64,000 bases of DNA from Streptomyces sp. WZ-12 (GTDB lineage Bacteria > Actinomycetota > Actinomycetes > Streptomycetales > Streptomycetaceae): NCBI RefSeq assembly GCF_028898845.1, contig NZ_CP118574.1, positions 9,101,001 to 9,165,000 on the forward strand, written 5' to 3'. How positions within the stretch are numbered: the stretch's first letter is position 1; the number at the start of each line of letters is the position of its first letter. Positions 42,814 to 50,937 of this stretch are shown one piece after another. Position numbers and translations under genes: made by a program. Below the pieces are notes generated by a model that was given only the letters and a program-made list of their open reading frames with translations, was not told the origin of the DNA and searched no databases.

Positions 42814-44394
42814 GTGAGCGTGACACGGAAACTCGCGAGACTGGCACTCGGCAGCGGGCAGGGGGTGCCCTGCCTGCGGGTGGGCGACCTGGACCGGGCC
42901 GTCCGCTTCTACCGTGACCAGTTGGGGTTCGACCAGGTCAGACTGCTCGGTGGCGCACACCCCCATGCGGCACTGTGCGCCGCCCAACACCGCGGCGGCA
43001 CCGTGCTGTTGACGCGGAGCGAGGAGGGTGCGGAAGCAACAGGCGGACCGGCCCGCCGCCAATCGGACCAGGCGTACTGGGACGCCGCCTTCTTCGTCGA
43101 CGACATCGATCGAGTGGCCGACGAACTGCGGACCCGCGGCGTCCGCATAGACGTGGGCATCGGCATCTCCACCCTCTCCGACCGCATGCTGGAGATCCGC
43201 GACGACTGGGGCAACAGACTGGCCTTCGCCGAGGCCGACGACGGATGGCGTCCGGCACTGCGGCAGCTCACCGAACGGGCAGTCCCCGCACGGGTTCGCA
43301 ACGCCGCACGCGACCGCCGGTTCGCACGGCAGGAACGCGCGGAGTACGCCGGGTTCGAGCGGTTCTACGCAAGCCTGCCGAGCCATCGCGACCCGGTGTA
43401 CATGTTCTTCACCAGCGGCCTGCTGCACTGGGTCATCGCCGCGGAAAAGCACATTCCGGCGGCGGTGAACCTGGTGCTGTTCGGCTCCGGGCTCACCGGC
43501 GAGGAGCAGCGGTGGCTGAACGAGAACCTCGACCGCCCGATGTACAACTCCACGCTGGAAATCGACGACAACACGGCGTGGGAATTCCTGTTCGACGCCA
43601 ACAAGACGAACTTCGGATACGTCGACATCGACTGTTTCGTGCTGGAGCCGACGGTCTTCTCCGACCTCGCCTCGTTCGACGAGGGCGTGGCGGTCAACGC
43701 GATCTGGACCTACCAGGCGGCCCCCGGCGTGCCGCTCGGCTGCACTCACCTGGTGTTCCTCAACGCCGCGGTGATCGCCGAACTACGCGCCAGGAAAAGG
43801 TATCTCTCCCCGGCAAACTACGACTGGCACGGCCGCACGGTGCCCCTGCTGCACCACCGGACCTACTGCCGCGTGCCCACTGCCGCCCAACGTCGGCTGC
43901 TGCTGGAAGTGTTGCCACCCGACGAGCGTGGACGCCCACAGGCCCCGGTCGAGGCCCCGTTCTTCGACACGCTGGTCGGGTACCAGATCGCCGCCGCGGC
44001 CACGGGCTACCGCACACACGCGGTGCGGCCCCTGGCGCACCGGACGCAGAACATGTTCACCGCGGCCACCAACGCGGGCAAACCGGTCTGGCAGCAGGAC
44101 CTTTCCGATGAACTGGTCCATGTCGGCGGCATCAGCTACTACGGCCGGTATTTTCACGCCTCCACATTCCGCAAGCTCTACCTGGCCGCCGAGTACGCTG
44201 TGCTGTGCGCATCGGTGGAAAGACTGCCGGCCGGCTACCGGGAACGGCAGGCCACCATCGAGCAGCAGCAACGCGACATCGGATTGGACCCCGCCGCGGC
44301 AGGAGAGTTGGTTCGTCAGCATCTGGTCACCGATCGGGGGCTCGACCCGAGCACTGCCGACCGGATCGTCGGCACGGCGAACCACACGCCCTGA
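42814..44394 (+). CDS. VOC (bleomycin-resistance fold) domain fused to GT-A-like domain
   Basis: GTG at 42814 has AAGGAG eight bases upstream and gives 526 residues. About 12-150 is a vicinal-oxygen-chelate/bleomycin-binding-type domain (PCLRVGDLDRAVRFYRDQLGF, LEIRDDWGN). The remainder (about 165-430) resembles a GT-A nucleotide-sugar transferase, with the DxD-like YVDIDCF near 268 and conserved aromatic stretches, followed by a helical tail. I know no standard protein of this composition. The VOC part could bind the glycopeptide and the second part could glycosylate it, or the gene could provide drug binding for resistance. Next to it lies the bleomycin acetyltransferase gene, which supports drug recognition. 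Confidence 0.72.
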   Translation: MSVTRKLARLALGSGQGVPCLRVGDLDRAVRFYRDQLGFDQVRLLGGAHPHAALCAAQHRGGTVLLTRSEEGAEATGGPARRQSDQAYWDAAFFVDDIDRVADELRTRGVRIDVGIGISTLSDRMLEIRDDWGNRLAFAEADDGWRPALRQLTERAVPARVRNAARDRRFARQERAEYAGFERFYASLPSHRDPVYMFFTSGLLHWVIAAEKHIPAAVNLVLFGSGLTGEEQRWLNENLDRPMYNSTLEIDDNTAWEFLFDANKTNFGYVDIDCFVLEPTVFSDLASFDEGVAVNAIWTYQAAPGVPLGCTHLVFLNAAVIAELRARKRYLSPANYDWHGRTVPLLHHRTYCRVPTAAQRRLLLEVLPPDERGRPQAPVEAPFFDTLVGYQIAAAATGYRTHAVRPLAHRTQNMFTAATNAGKPVWQQDLSDELVHVGGISYYGRYFHASTFRKLYLAAEYAVLCASVERLPAGYRERQATIEQQQRDIGLDPAAAGELVRQHLVTDRGLDPSTADRIVGTANHTP

Positions 44395-44456
44395 CCCCGG
44401 GGTCGAAAAGCTCAACGCACGTTCCTGACAAGCCTGTCGAGAAAGGGCTCACATCG

Positions 44457-45341
44457 GTGAAACTGGCAACCCCCCGCCTCAGTCTGGCGCCGCTGGACCC
44501 CGCAGCAGACGCCGAAGGGCTGCACGCGGCGTACGGCGATCCGGAGGTCATGACCTGGTGGACCCGTCCGGCGACCGCCACCGCGGCCGAAACGCAGCGC
44601 CTGCTGGCCGAGGAGAACGCGCGCAGCGGCGCCATGCTGTGGACGGTCCGGGACGAGGGCGGGACGGTCGTGGGGCTGGTCGGCCTGCTGGGCGCGGTGG
44701 AGATTCCCGGACTGACCTGGATCCTGGCCAGGCACGCCTGGGGGCGGGGCTTCGCCACCGAAGCCGCGGCGGCGGCCATCGAGTACGCCTTCACGCACGC
44801 CGGACTCGACAGGGTGGAGGCATGGGTCGAGGCGAGCAACGCGCGGTCGCTCGCCGTCTGCCAACGCCTGGGCCTGGTCCGCCAGGGCACCCTGGCCCAG
44901 CGCTACGCTCACCGCACGCACCCCCACGAGGTGGCCGTGTTGGGCCTGACGAACCCGCAGCACAAACAGGAACCGACCCCCGTACTGCGCGTTGAACCGG
45001 TGCTCCCGGTGACCGACGTAGCGGCCACCCTCAGTCTGCTGCGAGCGGTGCTGTCCGGCCGGGTGTCCTTCTCGGTGGGCGAACCCGTCGAGGTCGCCGG
45101 GCTCGTACTGGGGCCGTGGAGCGTCGGGCCCAGCATCCGACTCGTCACCGCGTCGGGGGCGCAGAGCGCGCCGGTGACCCTGGCCCTCGACGCCGCCACC
45201 GAACTGGACGAGCTCCACCGACGAGCCGTCGCATCGGGGGCCGGACGGGTCGAGCCACCCACCGAACAGCCGTGGGGCGTACGCGAGTTCACGTTCGAGC
45301 TGCCCGAGGGCCACCGACTCGTCTTCAGCGCGCCGGCTTGA
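44457..45341 (+). CDS. blmB: Bleomycin N-acetyltransferase (self-resistance)
   Basis: GTG at 44457 follows GAAAGGG and gives 294 residues. Residues 1-165 are a GNAT acetyltransferase (RLSLAPLDP, GLTWILARHAWGRGFATEAAAA as the acetyl-CoA loop, SNARSLAVCQRLGL). About 175-294 is a second domain with the bleomycin-binding-protein fold (VEPVLPVTDVAATLSLLRAVL, FTFELPEGHRLVF). This two-domain layout and length match BlmB/BAT, which acetylates the beta-aminoalanine amine of metal-free bleomycin and blocks metal binding and DNA cleavage. It closes the operon and a hairpin covers its stop codon. No separate BlmA-type binding protein is visible in the window. Confidence 0.92.
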   Translation: MKLATPRLSLAPLDPAADAEGLHAAYGDPEVMTWWTRPATATAAETQRLLAEENARSGAMLWTVRDEGGTVVGLVGLLGAVEIPGLTWILARHAWGRGFATEAAAAAIEYAFTHAGLDRVEAWVEASNARSLAVCQRLGLVRQGTLAQRYAHRTHPHEVAVLGLTNPQHKQEPTPVLRVEPVLPVTDVAATLSLLRAVLSGRVSFSVGEPVEVAGLVLGPWSVGPSIRLVTASGAQSAPVTLALDAATELDELHRRAVASGAGRVEPPTEQPWGVREFTFELPEGHRLVFSAPA

Positions 45342-45361
45342 ATAGCCCGGCTTCGGCGCGC
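45328..45361 (+). terminator. Hairpin at the end of the cluster operon
   Basis: A perfect 8-base inverted repeat (GCGCGCCG at 45328-45335, CGGCGCGC at 45354-45361) spans the stop codon of the acetyltransferase gene, with an 18-base loop. No U-run follows, as is common for actinomycete terminators. The next gene is convergent, so termination here makes sense. Confidence 0.45.
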
Positions 45362-45508
45362 GCCTTGTCGTCACGGATCGAGCAGTGCCCGTCGCGGCCC
45401 CTGCGGCCGTCGCCCCCCGGCGCACCTGGCCCCGGTTGCCGCCACAGGCATGGCGCGGCATGCGGGCGCATGCGGACCCGATGACGGCGCCGGTGACCGG
45501 GGGCGACG

Positions 45509-46414
45509 TCATTCCTCCGGGGAGGTGGCGGGCGTCCGGCTGAGGCGGTGCGCGCGGGCGCTCGCCATGAGGTACTGGCCGTAGGGGGAGTCGCTCATCT
45601 CGGCGCCCAACTCGTAGCAGGCGTCCGCATTGATGAACCCCATGCGCAGGGCGACTTCCTCGACACAGCCAAGGCGGGTGCCCTGGTGGTGCTGTACGTC
45701 CCGGACGAACCGGCCCGCGGCGAGCAGGGACTCGTGGGTCCCGGCGTCCAGCCAGGTCACGCCGCTGCCGAGCCGCACCAGATGGGCACGCCCCGCCATC
45801 AGGTACGCGCGCAGCACGTCGGTGATCTCCAACTCGCCGCGTGCGGAGGGGTGCAGACCTCGCGCGATGTCCGTCACGGTGTCGTCGAAGAAATACAGGC
45901 CCGGGATCGCGAGGTGGGAACGCGGGTGCTCAGGCTTTTCCTCAACGGAGAGCAGACGGCCCCTGGCGTCGACCTCGGCGACCCCGAAACGCCGGGGGTC
46001 GGCGACCTGGTGGCCGAAGAGGACACAGCCACGCAACCCCTGCGTCGTGCTGCGCAGCAGGGCGGGCAGTTCGGCGCCGTGGAAGAGGTTGTCGCCCAAC
46101 ACCAGGGCGCAGTCCTCGCCCCGGATGTGGTCCGCACCCACACGAAAGGCGTCGGCGATGCCCCGCGGCTCCGCCTGGGCCGCGTAGCCGATGCGCATGC
46201 CGAGCCTGCTGCCGCTTCCGAACAACCTGCGGAACAGCTCGATCTCCGCGGGGCGGGTGACGATGAGGACGTCGTTGATGCCCGCGAGCATGAGCACCGA
46301 CAGCGGGTAATAGACCATCGGCTTGTCGTAGACCGGGGCCAGATGTTTGGAGCCCACCAGGGTGAGGGGCAGCAGTCGTGTCCCGTTCCCACCCGCCAGG
46401 ACTATGCCCTTCAC
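45509..46414 (-). CDS. rmlA: Glucose-1-phosphate nucleotidyltransferase (RmlA-like)
   Basis: This 301-residue protein starts at GTG (46414 on the minus strand). It has the LAGGNGTR signature loop, SKHLAPVYDKPMVYYP, LGDNLFHG and VEEKPEHP, as in dTDP-glucose synthases. These convert glucose 1-phosphate and dTTP to dTDP-glucose, the entry point to 6-deoxy and amino sugars. No rmlB-type dehydratase is in the window. It is convergent with the glycopeptide operon, so it is not part of that transcript. It could feed an aminosugar branch together with the DegT aminotransferase at 41630, or be an unrelated sugar gene. The short C-terminal Ser/Arg-rich tail is unremarkable. Confidence 0.88.
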   Translation of the reverse strand: MKGIVLAGGNGTRLLPLTLVGSKHLAPVYDKPMVYYPLSVLMLAGINDVLIVTRPAEIELFRRLFGSGSRLGMRIGYAAQAEPRGIADAFRVGADHIRGEDCALVLGDNLFHGAELPALLRSTTQGLRGCVLFGHQVADPRRFGVAEVDARGRLLSVEEKPEHPRSHLAIPGLYFFDDTVTDIARGLHPSARGELEITDVLRAYLMAGRAHLVRLGSGVTWLDAGTHESLLAAGRFVRDVQHHQGTRLGCVEEVALRMGFINADACYELGAEMSDSPYGQYLMASARAHRLSRTPATSPEE

Positions 46415-46576
46415 CGGATCGAGACCGTACGACAGGGGCAGACGACCCTGCGGCGCGCAGCCCGGAACATGGGATGGGTCACGTCTCCTCCGAAAGCCCC
46501 TTGTGTTGCCTCAAGTCGTAGACGAGAGCGGTGCGATGACCGGGAACTGGCCCGGTTGATGGAGCCTGTGCGCCGC

Positions 46577-46742
46577 TCACCTGCCACCTACTTTTGCGGC
46601 ACCGGACGACTACGTGCGCGGACCTACTCTTGACCGTGCGCCGTGCTGAGTAGGCCGTGGGCGCTTCGTTCCAGCGTATGCGGGTCATGGCGTCGAAGTA
46701 GAGGGCGGCTTCGGCCTGGTGGCTGCCGCGAGCCCGACACGC
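46577..46742 (-). pseudogene. Transposase-like remnant (IS110-family resemblance)
   Basis: On the minus strand a translated segment reads with AALYFDAMTRIRWNEAP and then an RRT-K-S-R stretch followed by RCRKSRW. Its spacing recalls the C-terminal part of IS110-type transposases, where AL--AMxxxR is followed by YxxRR and a basic end. No start, upstream catalytic region or terminal repeats were found. The resemblance is weak and rests on about 55 residues. Confidence 0.28.
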
Positions 46743-46964
46743 CAGGAACCGCCCCGGACTGTCCGTGGAACAACTCGCCCTTGCACACGTCATGGAAGCG
46801 GCCAGCACAACAGACACCTCGCCCGCACGCGCTCAGGGCGGCACTGGCCGAACACTTCGACGTTCCCCACACCGTGACCGGCGGGGACAGCGGGATGCGT
46901 CTGACCGTGCGACCGCCGCCGGGCCCCCGACCAACCCCTGGCCCGAGCCGCCGTTTCTGTTCCC

Positions 46965-47060
46965 CGTCGATCGCGGCTGATACCTTCTCGCTGTGCCTGC
47001 TCGAAGCGCTGGCCGGTGGTCTGCCGGCCGATGTCACGGCGTCCCGTTCGTCGCCCGCGC
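46965..47060 (+). pseudogene. Glycosyltransferase-like remnant
   Basis: A plus-strand segment translates to ADTFSLCLLEALAGGLP followed by VTAS. It resembles the ESFGLxLLEALACGLP motif of group 1 (GT4) glycosyltransferases. Flanking sequence in this frame is proline/arginine-rich and non-coding in character, so this is at best a fossil of a longer gene. Confidence 0.25.
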
Positions 47061-47174
47061 CGTTCACGGCTCCTGGCCGGCCGTGGCCGAAGCGAAAACC
47101 ACCGCTTACCGAAACTTTCTCGCCGTGGCGCATTCTGATGCCCATACCGAAACGGAACATCGTTAGGGTCAACC

Positions 47175-48446
47175 GTGCTTGATGTGAAGTTCATTCTGGA
47201 AAACCCCGAGGCCGTCATCGAGAACTGCGCCCACCGGGGTTACGAAGTCGACATCGAGCGGATCGCCTCGCTCGACCGTGAACGGCGCGAAACCATCACG
47301 CGACTGGACGAAACGCGGCACGGCATCACCGTGCTGGGCCGCGAATGGAAGAACACCACCGACCAGGAGGGACACCGGCGCAAGGCCAACGCACTCAAGG
47401 AGGACCGGACCCACCTGGAGGCCCAACTAGAGGGAATCGAGGAGGCGTTGCGGCAGATCCTGGAACGTCTGCCCAACATGCTCGACCCCCGGGTCCCGGT
47501 CGGCGGCGAAGAAGAGAACGAAATCGTCCGGACCGTCGGCACCCCGCCGTCCTTCGATTTCGCCCCGCGTTCCCACGAGGAACTCGGCCGGCTCACCGCC
47601 ACCATCGACATCCCGCGCGGGGTGAACGTCGCCGGCTCCCGCTTCTACCTGCTGATGAACGAAGCCGTCCAGATCCGCTACGCCCTGACGGACCTGTTCA
47701 CCAAGCGCGCCCGCGAGCAGGGCTTCGACCTGGTCTCGCCGCCCTACCTGGCCCGCCGGGAGACCCTTTACGCCTCCGGCTACCTGCCGTTCCAGGACAA
47801 GGACAACTTCACAGTCAACGACTCCGACCTGTCCCTGATCGGCACCAGCGAGCAGTCCCTGCTCGGCATGCACGTCGGGGAAATCCTGACCAGACTTCCG
47901 CTGCTCTACCTCGGCGACTCGATGTGTTTCCGCACCGAGGCCGGAAGTTATGGACGTGACACCGCCGGAATCCTGCGGGTGCACCAGTTCTACAAGCTGG
48001 AGCAGTTCGTCTACTGCCACCCGTCCGAGAGCGAGCGCTACCACCAACTCTGCCTGGAGAACGAGGAATGGCTGATGCGTGAGCTCGGCATTCCCTACCA
48101 GGTGGTGCTCACCGGCTCGCAGGACCTGGGTGCGCCCGGCCGCATGAAGTACGACACCGAAGCCTGGCTGCCCTTCCAGGAGCGGTACCGCGAGATGACC
48201 TCCAACACCAACATGGGGGACTTCCAGGCGCGGCGCGGCCGCATCCGCTACAAGATCGACGGGGAGAAGGGCTTCCCGCACACCATCTCCGCGACCGGGT
48301 TCTGTGACCGCCTGATCTTGTCGATCATGGAGAACTACCAGCAGGAAGACGGCTCGATCGAGGTGCCCGCACTCCTCAGGCCCCACCTCGGCAGCGACGT
48401 GATCCCCGTACGCCCGGCCGAACAGCAGCGCCCCAAGGTCCGATAG
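47175..48446 (+). CDS. serS: Seryl-tRNA synthetase, divergent second-type copy
   Basis: GTG at 47175 gives 423 residues with the usual MLDVKFI-type start, a coiled-coil tRNA-binding arm (about 30-105) and a class II catalytic core. The motifs are [14 protein letters not shown] for motif 2 and [20 protein letters not shown] for motif 3. The serine-site threonine/glutamate region reads GTSEQ, and the usual SNCTDFQARR is [11 protein letters not shown] here. Both deviate from housekeeping enzymes. SerRS paralogues near biosynthetic clusters either supply Ser-tRNA for biosynthesis (as VlmL in valanimycin) or give resistance (as in albomycin producers). It is flanked by a sulfotransferase and a SARP regulator, so a specialised copy is likely. 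No strong ribosome site is seen. Confidence 0.88.
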   Translation: MLDVKFILENPEAVIENCAHRGYEVDIERIASLDRERRETITRLDETRHGITVLGREWKNTTDQEGHRRKANALKEDRTHLEAQLEGIEEALRQILERLPNMLDPRVPVGGEEENEIVRTVGTPPSFDFAPRSHEELGRLTATIDIPRGVNVAGSRFYLLMNEAVQIRYALTDLFTKRAREQGFDLVSPPYLARRETLYASGYLPFQDKDNFTVNDSDLSLIGTSEQSLLGMHVGEILTRLPLLYLGDSMCFRTEAGSYGRDTAGILRVHQFYKLEQFVYCHPSESERYHQLCLENEEWLMRELGIPYQVVLTGSQDLGAPGRMKYDTEAWLPFQERYREMTSNTNMGDFQARRGRIRYKIDGEKGFPHTISATGFCDRLILSIMENYQQEDGSIEVPALLRPHLGSDVIPVRPAEQQRPKVR

Positions 48447-48461
48447 ACGCGATGCCGCCGG

Positions 48462-48486
48462 CCCCGTACGCCCCGGTCAGACGGGG
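48462..48486. terminator. Candidate bidirectional hairpin between convergent genes
   Basis: CCCCGT (48462-48467) and ACGGGG (48481-48486) form a 6-base stem with a 13-base loop in the 30-base gap between the serS-like gene and the convergent sulfotransferase gene. The right arm overlaps the sulfotransferase stop. The stem is short, so confidence is low. Confidence 0.3.
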
Positions 48487-49283
48487 TAGTGGAAGCGGCG
48501 CAGATTGGCGCGGAGCAGCGCGGTCGAAGCGGTCCGCTTGGCCGTGCCCATCTCCCGGCGCCACCGCGCCGTCTTCCCAGTGTTGAACGGCTGGCGGTAC
48601 AGCGACTTCGTGAAGTACGCGCCTTCCAGCGCGACACCGGTTTCCTGCTCGGTGATCTCCTCCGGGCACAACTGGCGTTCCTCAACAGTCAGGCCGAGAA
48701 AGTCGAAGAGCCGGGAAAGCTCTTCCTGCGGCGCGGCGACCAGCCTTTCGAACTCGATCAGGAATACCCGGTCCCGGAGTTCCGGTCTGTTGATGAGGGA
48801 GAAGTACGCGTCGGCACAGGCGTTCCAGTGCCGACTCACGCTCAGCAGGGTGTCCCGCTCCGGATTGCGTTCCCCGCGCTGTCGGTAGCGCCGGTTCACG
48901 TCCTCGTGGGACAGCAGCACGTCACGCCCGTCTCGCACCACGTTCACGAAGACGGCGTCCGGCCACAGCTCCAGCAGGGTTTCCGCGGCGAAGATATTGC
49001 TCGGCGTCTTCTCCGACACGAAGTCGGCACCCGCCTTCCGTTCGACGACCGGGGCGAAGAAACCCTCATAGAAATCCTTGAAGGCGCGGGCGAGTTCAGT
49101 GCCCTCGTAGTAGAACGACTGCCGTGCCAACCGCCACTCCACCGACATGGACCGGTACAGCTCGAAGATCCCGGCGGTGTGGTCGAATTCCGGCCCGCCG
49201 ACGATCCGTGAATGGCTGGCCAGTAGCTTCTGGACGAGCGAGGTTCCGGAGCGGGCACAGCCCCCGACGAAGATGAAACGCAT
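48477..49283 (-). CDS. PAPS-dependent sulfotransferase
   Basis: The start was placed at ATG 49283 (MRFIFVGG) because AAGGAG lies five bases upstream; a longer frame to 49355 has no such site. The 268-residue protein has the 5'-phosphosulfate loop GGCARSGTSLVQKLL at the N-terminus, SEKTPSN, and the 3'-phosphate motif VRDGRDVLLSHEDV. This matches the bacterial sulfotransferase family that uses PAPS. No signal peptide or membrane segment is seen, so it is cytosolic. Substrate is unknown; bleomycins are not normally sulfated. Remnants of the PAPS-forming genes (cysC, cysN) lie 5-7 kb away. Confidence 0.85.
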   Translation of the reverse strand: MRFIFVGGCARSGTSLVQKLLASHSRIVGGPEFDHTAGIFELYRSMSVEWRLARQSFYYEGTELARAFKDFYEGFFAPVVERKAGADFVSEKTPSNIFAAETLLELWPDAVFVNVVRDGRDVLLSHEDVNRRYRQRGERNPERDTLLSVSRHWNACADAYFSLINRPELRDRVFLIEFERLVAAPQEELSRLFDFLGLTVEERQLCPEEITEQETGVALEGAYFTKSLYRQPFNTGKTARWRREMGTAKRTASTALLRANLRRFHYPV

Positions 49284-49341
49284 AGGCTCTCCTTGGCTGA
49301 ATCGTTGAAATCGGGCGGGTTCGATCGGAGTTAGGGCGGGG

Positions 49342-50199
49342 TTAGGGCCGCACACTGACCGCGCGGAGGTGTTCCGGAAACGACGGGAGGTCGGCCTCGC
49401 GGTGCGGGGAGGAGACCGCTCCGCGAGGCCGACCTTCCGGCTGCTGGGGCACGGGGGGAACTGTGTCGGTCAGGATCGAGTCGTGGAGTTCCCGTAGCGC
49501 GCGACAGGGCTCTATCCCGAGGTCCTTGGCCAGGAGGTGGTAGCCGTCCCGGTAGGCGGCCAGTGCCGTCAGCCGGTCGCCCGCCCGGGCGAGGGCCAGC
49601 ATCAACTGGAACCTGAGCCGTTCGTGATGGGGATGGGCATCGACCAGACGTTGCAGGTCAGACACGACCTCCCGGTGCCGCCCCGCCTCCAAGAGCACCT
49701 CGATGTAGTTCTCGTGCAGCATCAGCCGCAGCTCCTCAAGACATCGGATCTCCGCGGCCATGGAGGCGGTGCCCATCAGCGCCGACAGGGGGCGTCCCCG
49801 CCAGAGACTCAGGGCCTCGGCGAACAGGCGTGCCGCGTCGTCCCGTTCGGACGCGCGCCAGGCCAACGTGCCGCGCTGGATGAGCCGGTGGCAGTGCTCC
49901 AGGTCGATCTCGTCGGGTCCTGCGGACAGCAGATAGCCCTTGCCCACGGTGTGCAGCCGCTGCTCGGATTCGGTCGACCGCAGCGTCCGGCGCAGTCGTC
50001 CCACGTAGAGTTGGATGTTCTTGACCGCGGATACCGGAGGGTGTACGCCCCACAGAGCCTCGATGAGCTCCGCCACCGTGACCTGCCGGTTGGCGTGCAG
50101 CAGCAAGTAGGATAAGAGAATCTGTTGCTTGGTACTTCCGCAGGGCATCCGCTTTCCGTTATGGGTCGCGGTCAGCGGCCCCAGGAGAGTAAATTTCAT
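49342..50199 (-). CDS. SARP-family transcriptional activator
   Basis: ATG at 50199 was chosen (AGGAG seven bases upstream) over an in-frame ATG at 50220. The 285-residue protein begins MKFTLLGPL and has an OmpR-type winged-helix DNA-binding domain (about 1-95, with VKNIQLYVGRLRRTL) and a bacterial transcriptional activation domain (about 100-245). No ATPase or sensor domain follows, so it is a short SARP such as those that switch on antibiotic clusters. It is divergent from the large ABC exporter gene across a 738-base region. It may control that exporter or the glycopeptide operon whose promoter lies outside the window. Confidence 0.92.
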   Translation of the reverse strand: MKFTLLGPLTATHNGKRMPCGSTKQQILLSYLLLHANRQVTVAELIEALWGVHPPVSAVKNIQLYVGRLRRTLRSTESEQRLHTVGKGYLLSAGPDEIDLEHCHRLIQRGTLAWRASERDDAARLFAEALSLWRGRPLSALMGTASMAAEIRCLEELRLMLHENYIEVLLEAGRHREVVSDLQRLVDAHPHHERLRFQLMLALARAGDRLTALAAYRDGYHLLAKDLGIEPCRALRELHDSILTDTVPPVPQQPEGRPRGAVSSPHREADLPSFPEHLRAVSVRP

Positions 50200-50937
50200 C
50201 CCCGTTCTCCTGTGCGTCATGATGAGTGACGTTGATCTTGACGAGGGCCCTCATGGTCGCACGGAGGGTGAGAATTCGCCGCGCCTCACATCATTCCCCT
50301 CCTCCTGTACCGGGGCCCGGTCATCGACCCCGAAAAACCAGCCGGCCGACAGTGACGCGCGTGGGTGGCGCGCGCCAGGTGGGCGTAGGAGGGTGATCGG
50401 GCGCTCTGTGACTAACCGTCATCTTGGTACTCTTCCGGCCATGTCTACCAGCTACCTCGGAAGCGTGAAGCAAAGGCAGTTCGTTTCACGCCAGGAAGCA
50501 CGCTGCGGCATGCATCGGGTCGCGTCAATCGATACGCGATATGTGGATATCTTTAGCGTGAATCTGCCTCTCTCGCGTCGGCCGGAACCGTGCACTTCCC
50601 TCGTCGCGGATGACCAAAACCTGGCGGGGGAAACAGATGCCCTGCCTGCGGAGCAGTAACTGGCCCGTGTGGAACGGCAAAAAACTGTCGTTATGGTGCA
50701 GTTAGCCGGAAGTCCGCTGTTATATTGCGTCTCGCCGGGCGATCATCGCGGCATTGATCAGCGGTCCCGTGATCAGGCAGGCCCCGGTTGATCGGGCGCG
50801 GCCGGGCCACCCGTCGACCTGCGCACAGCGCCGCCCCCGTGCGCCAGGAGGGGTGGCGGCCAAGGCTTCGGCGTGAATTTCCGGACCTTCGTGGGAGGCC
50901 ATGCCGTGCTGGTCACAAGAGGGGCGTGAAGGCTCAA
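50200..50937. promoter_or_regulatory. Divergent intergenic region between SARP and exporter genes
   Basis: No gene is supported in these 738 bases. The right half (about 50520-50730) is clearly more AT-rich than its surroundings, with TATATT at 50721-50726 as a possible -10 box toward the exporter. A small inverted repeat CGCGT-N8-ACGCG lies at 50521-50538. No convincing -35 element or SARP-type heptamer series was identified, so the promoter positions are guesses. Confidence 0.35.

Larger units (their letters stand above)
46415..47174. other. 760-base stretch without an intact gene; decayed fragments
   Basis: No complete gene is supported here. Pieces on both strands look like remnants: a transposase-like segment on the minus strand and a glycosyltransferase-like segment on the plus strand, listed separately. 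The rmlA-like promoter must lie at the left end and the serS-like promoter at the right end; no convincing -10/-35 pairs are seen. Confidence 0.5.

Noticed and set aside
2..45341. Zorbamycin-type product
   Set aside because: Zorbamycin needs a 6-deoxy-L-gulose route with a GDP-mannose 4,6-dehydratase; none is visible in the window. It cannot be fully excluded because the left part of the cluster is missing.
46643..47182. A real 179-residue gene upstream of serS
   Set aside because: The composition is Pro/Arg-rich, there is no ribosome site, it overlaps the serS start, and only about 20 residues resemble a known family.
50129..50659. Plus-strand gene in the SARP upstream region
   Set aside because: It begins inside the SARP gene on the other strand, has no ribosome site, and shows no coding-type third-position bias in the AT-rich part.
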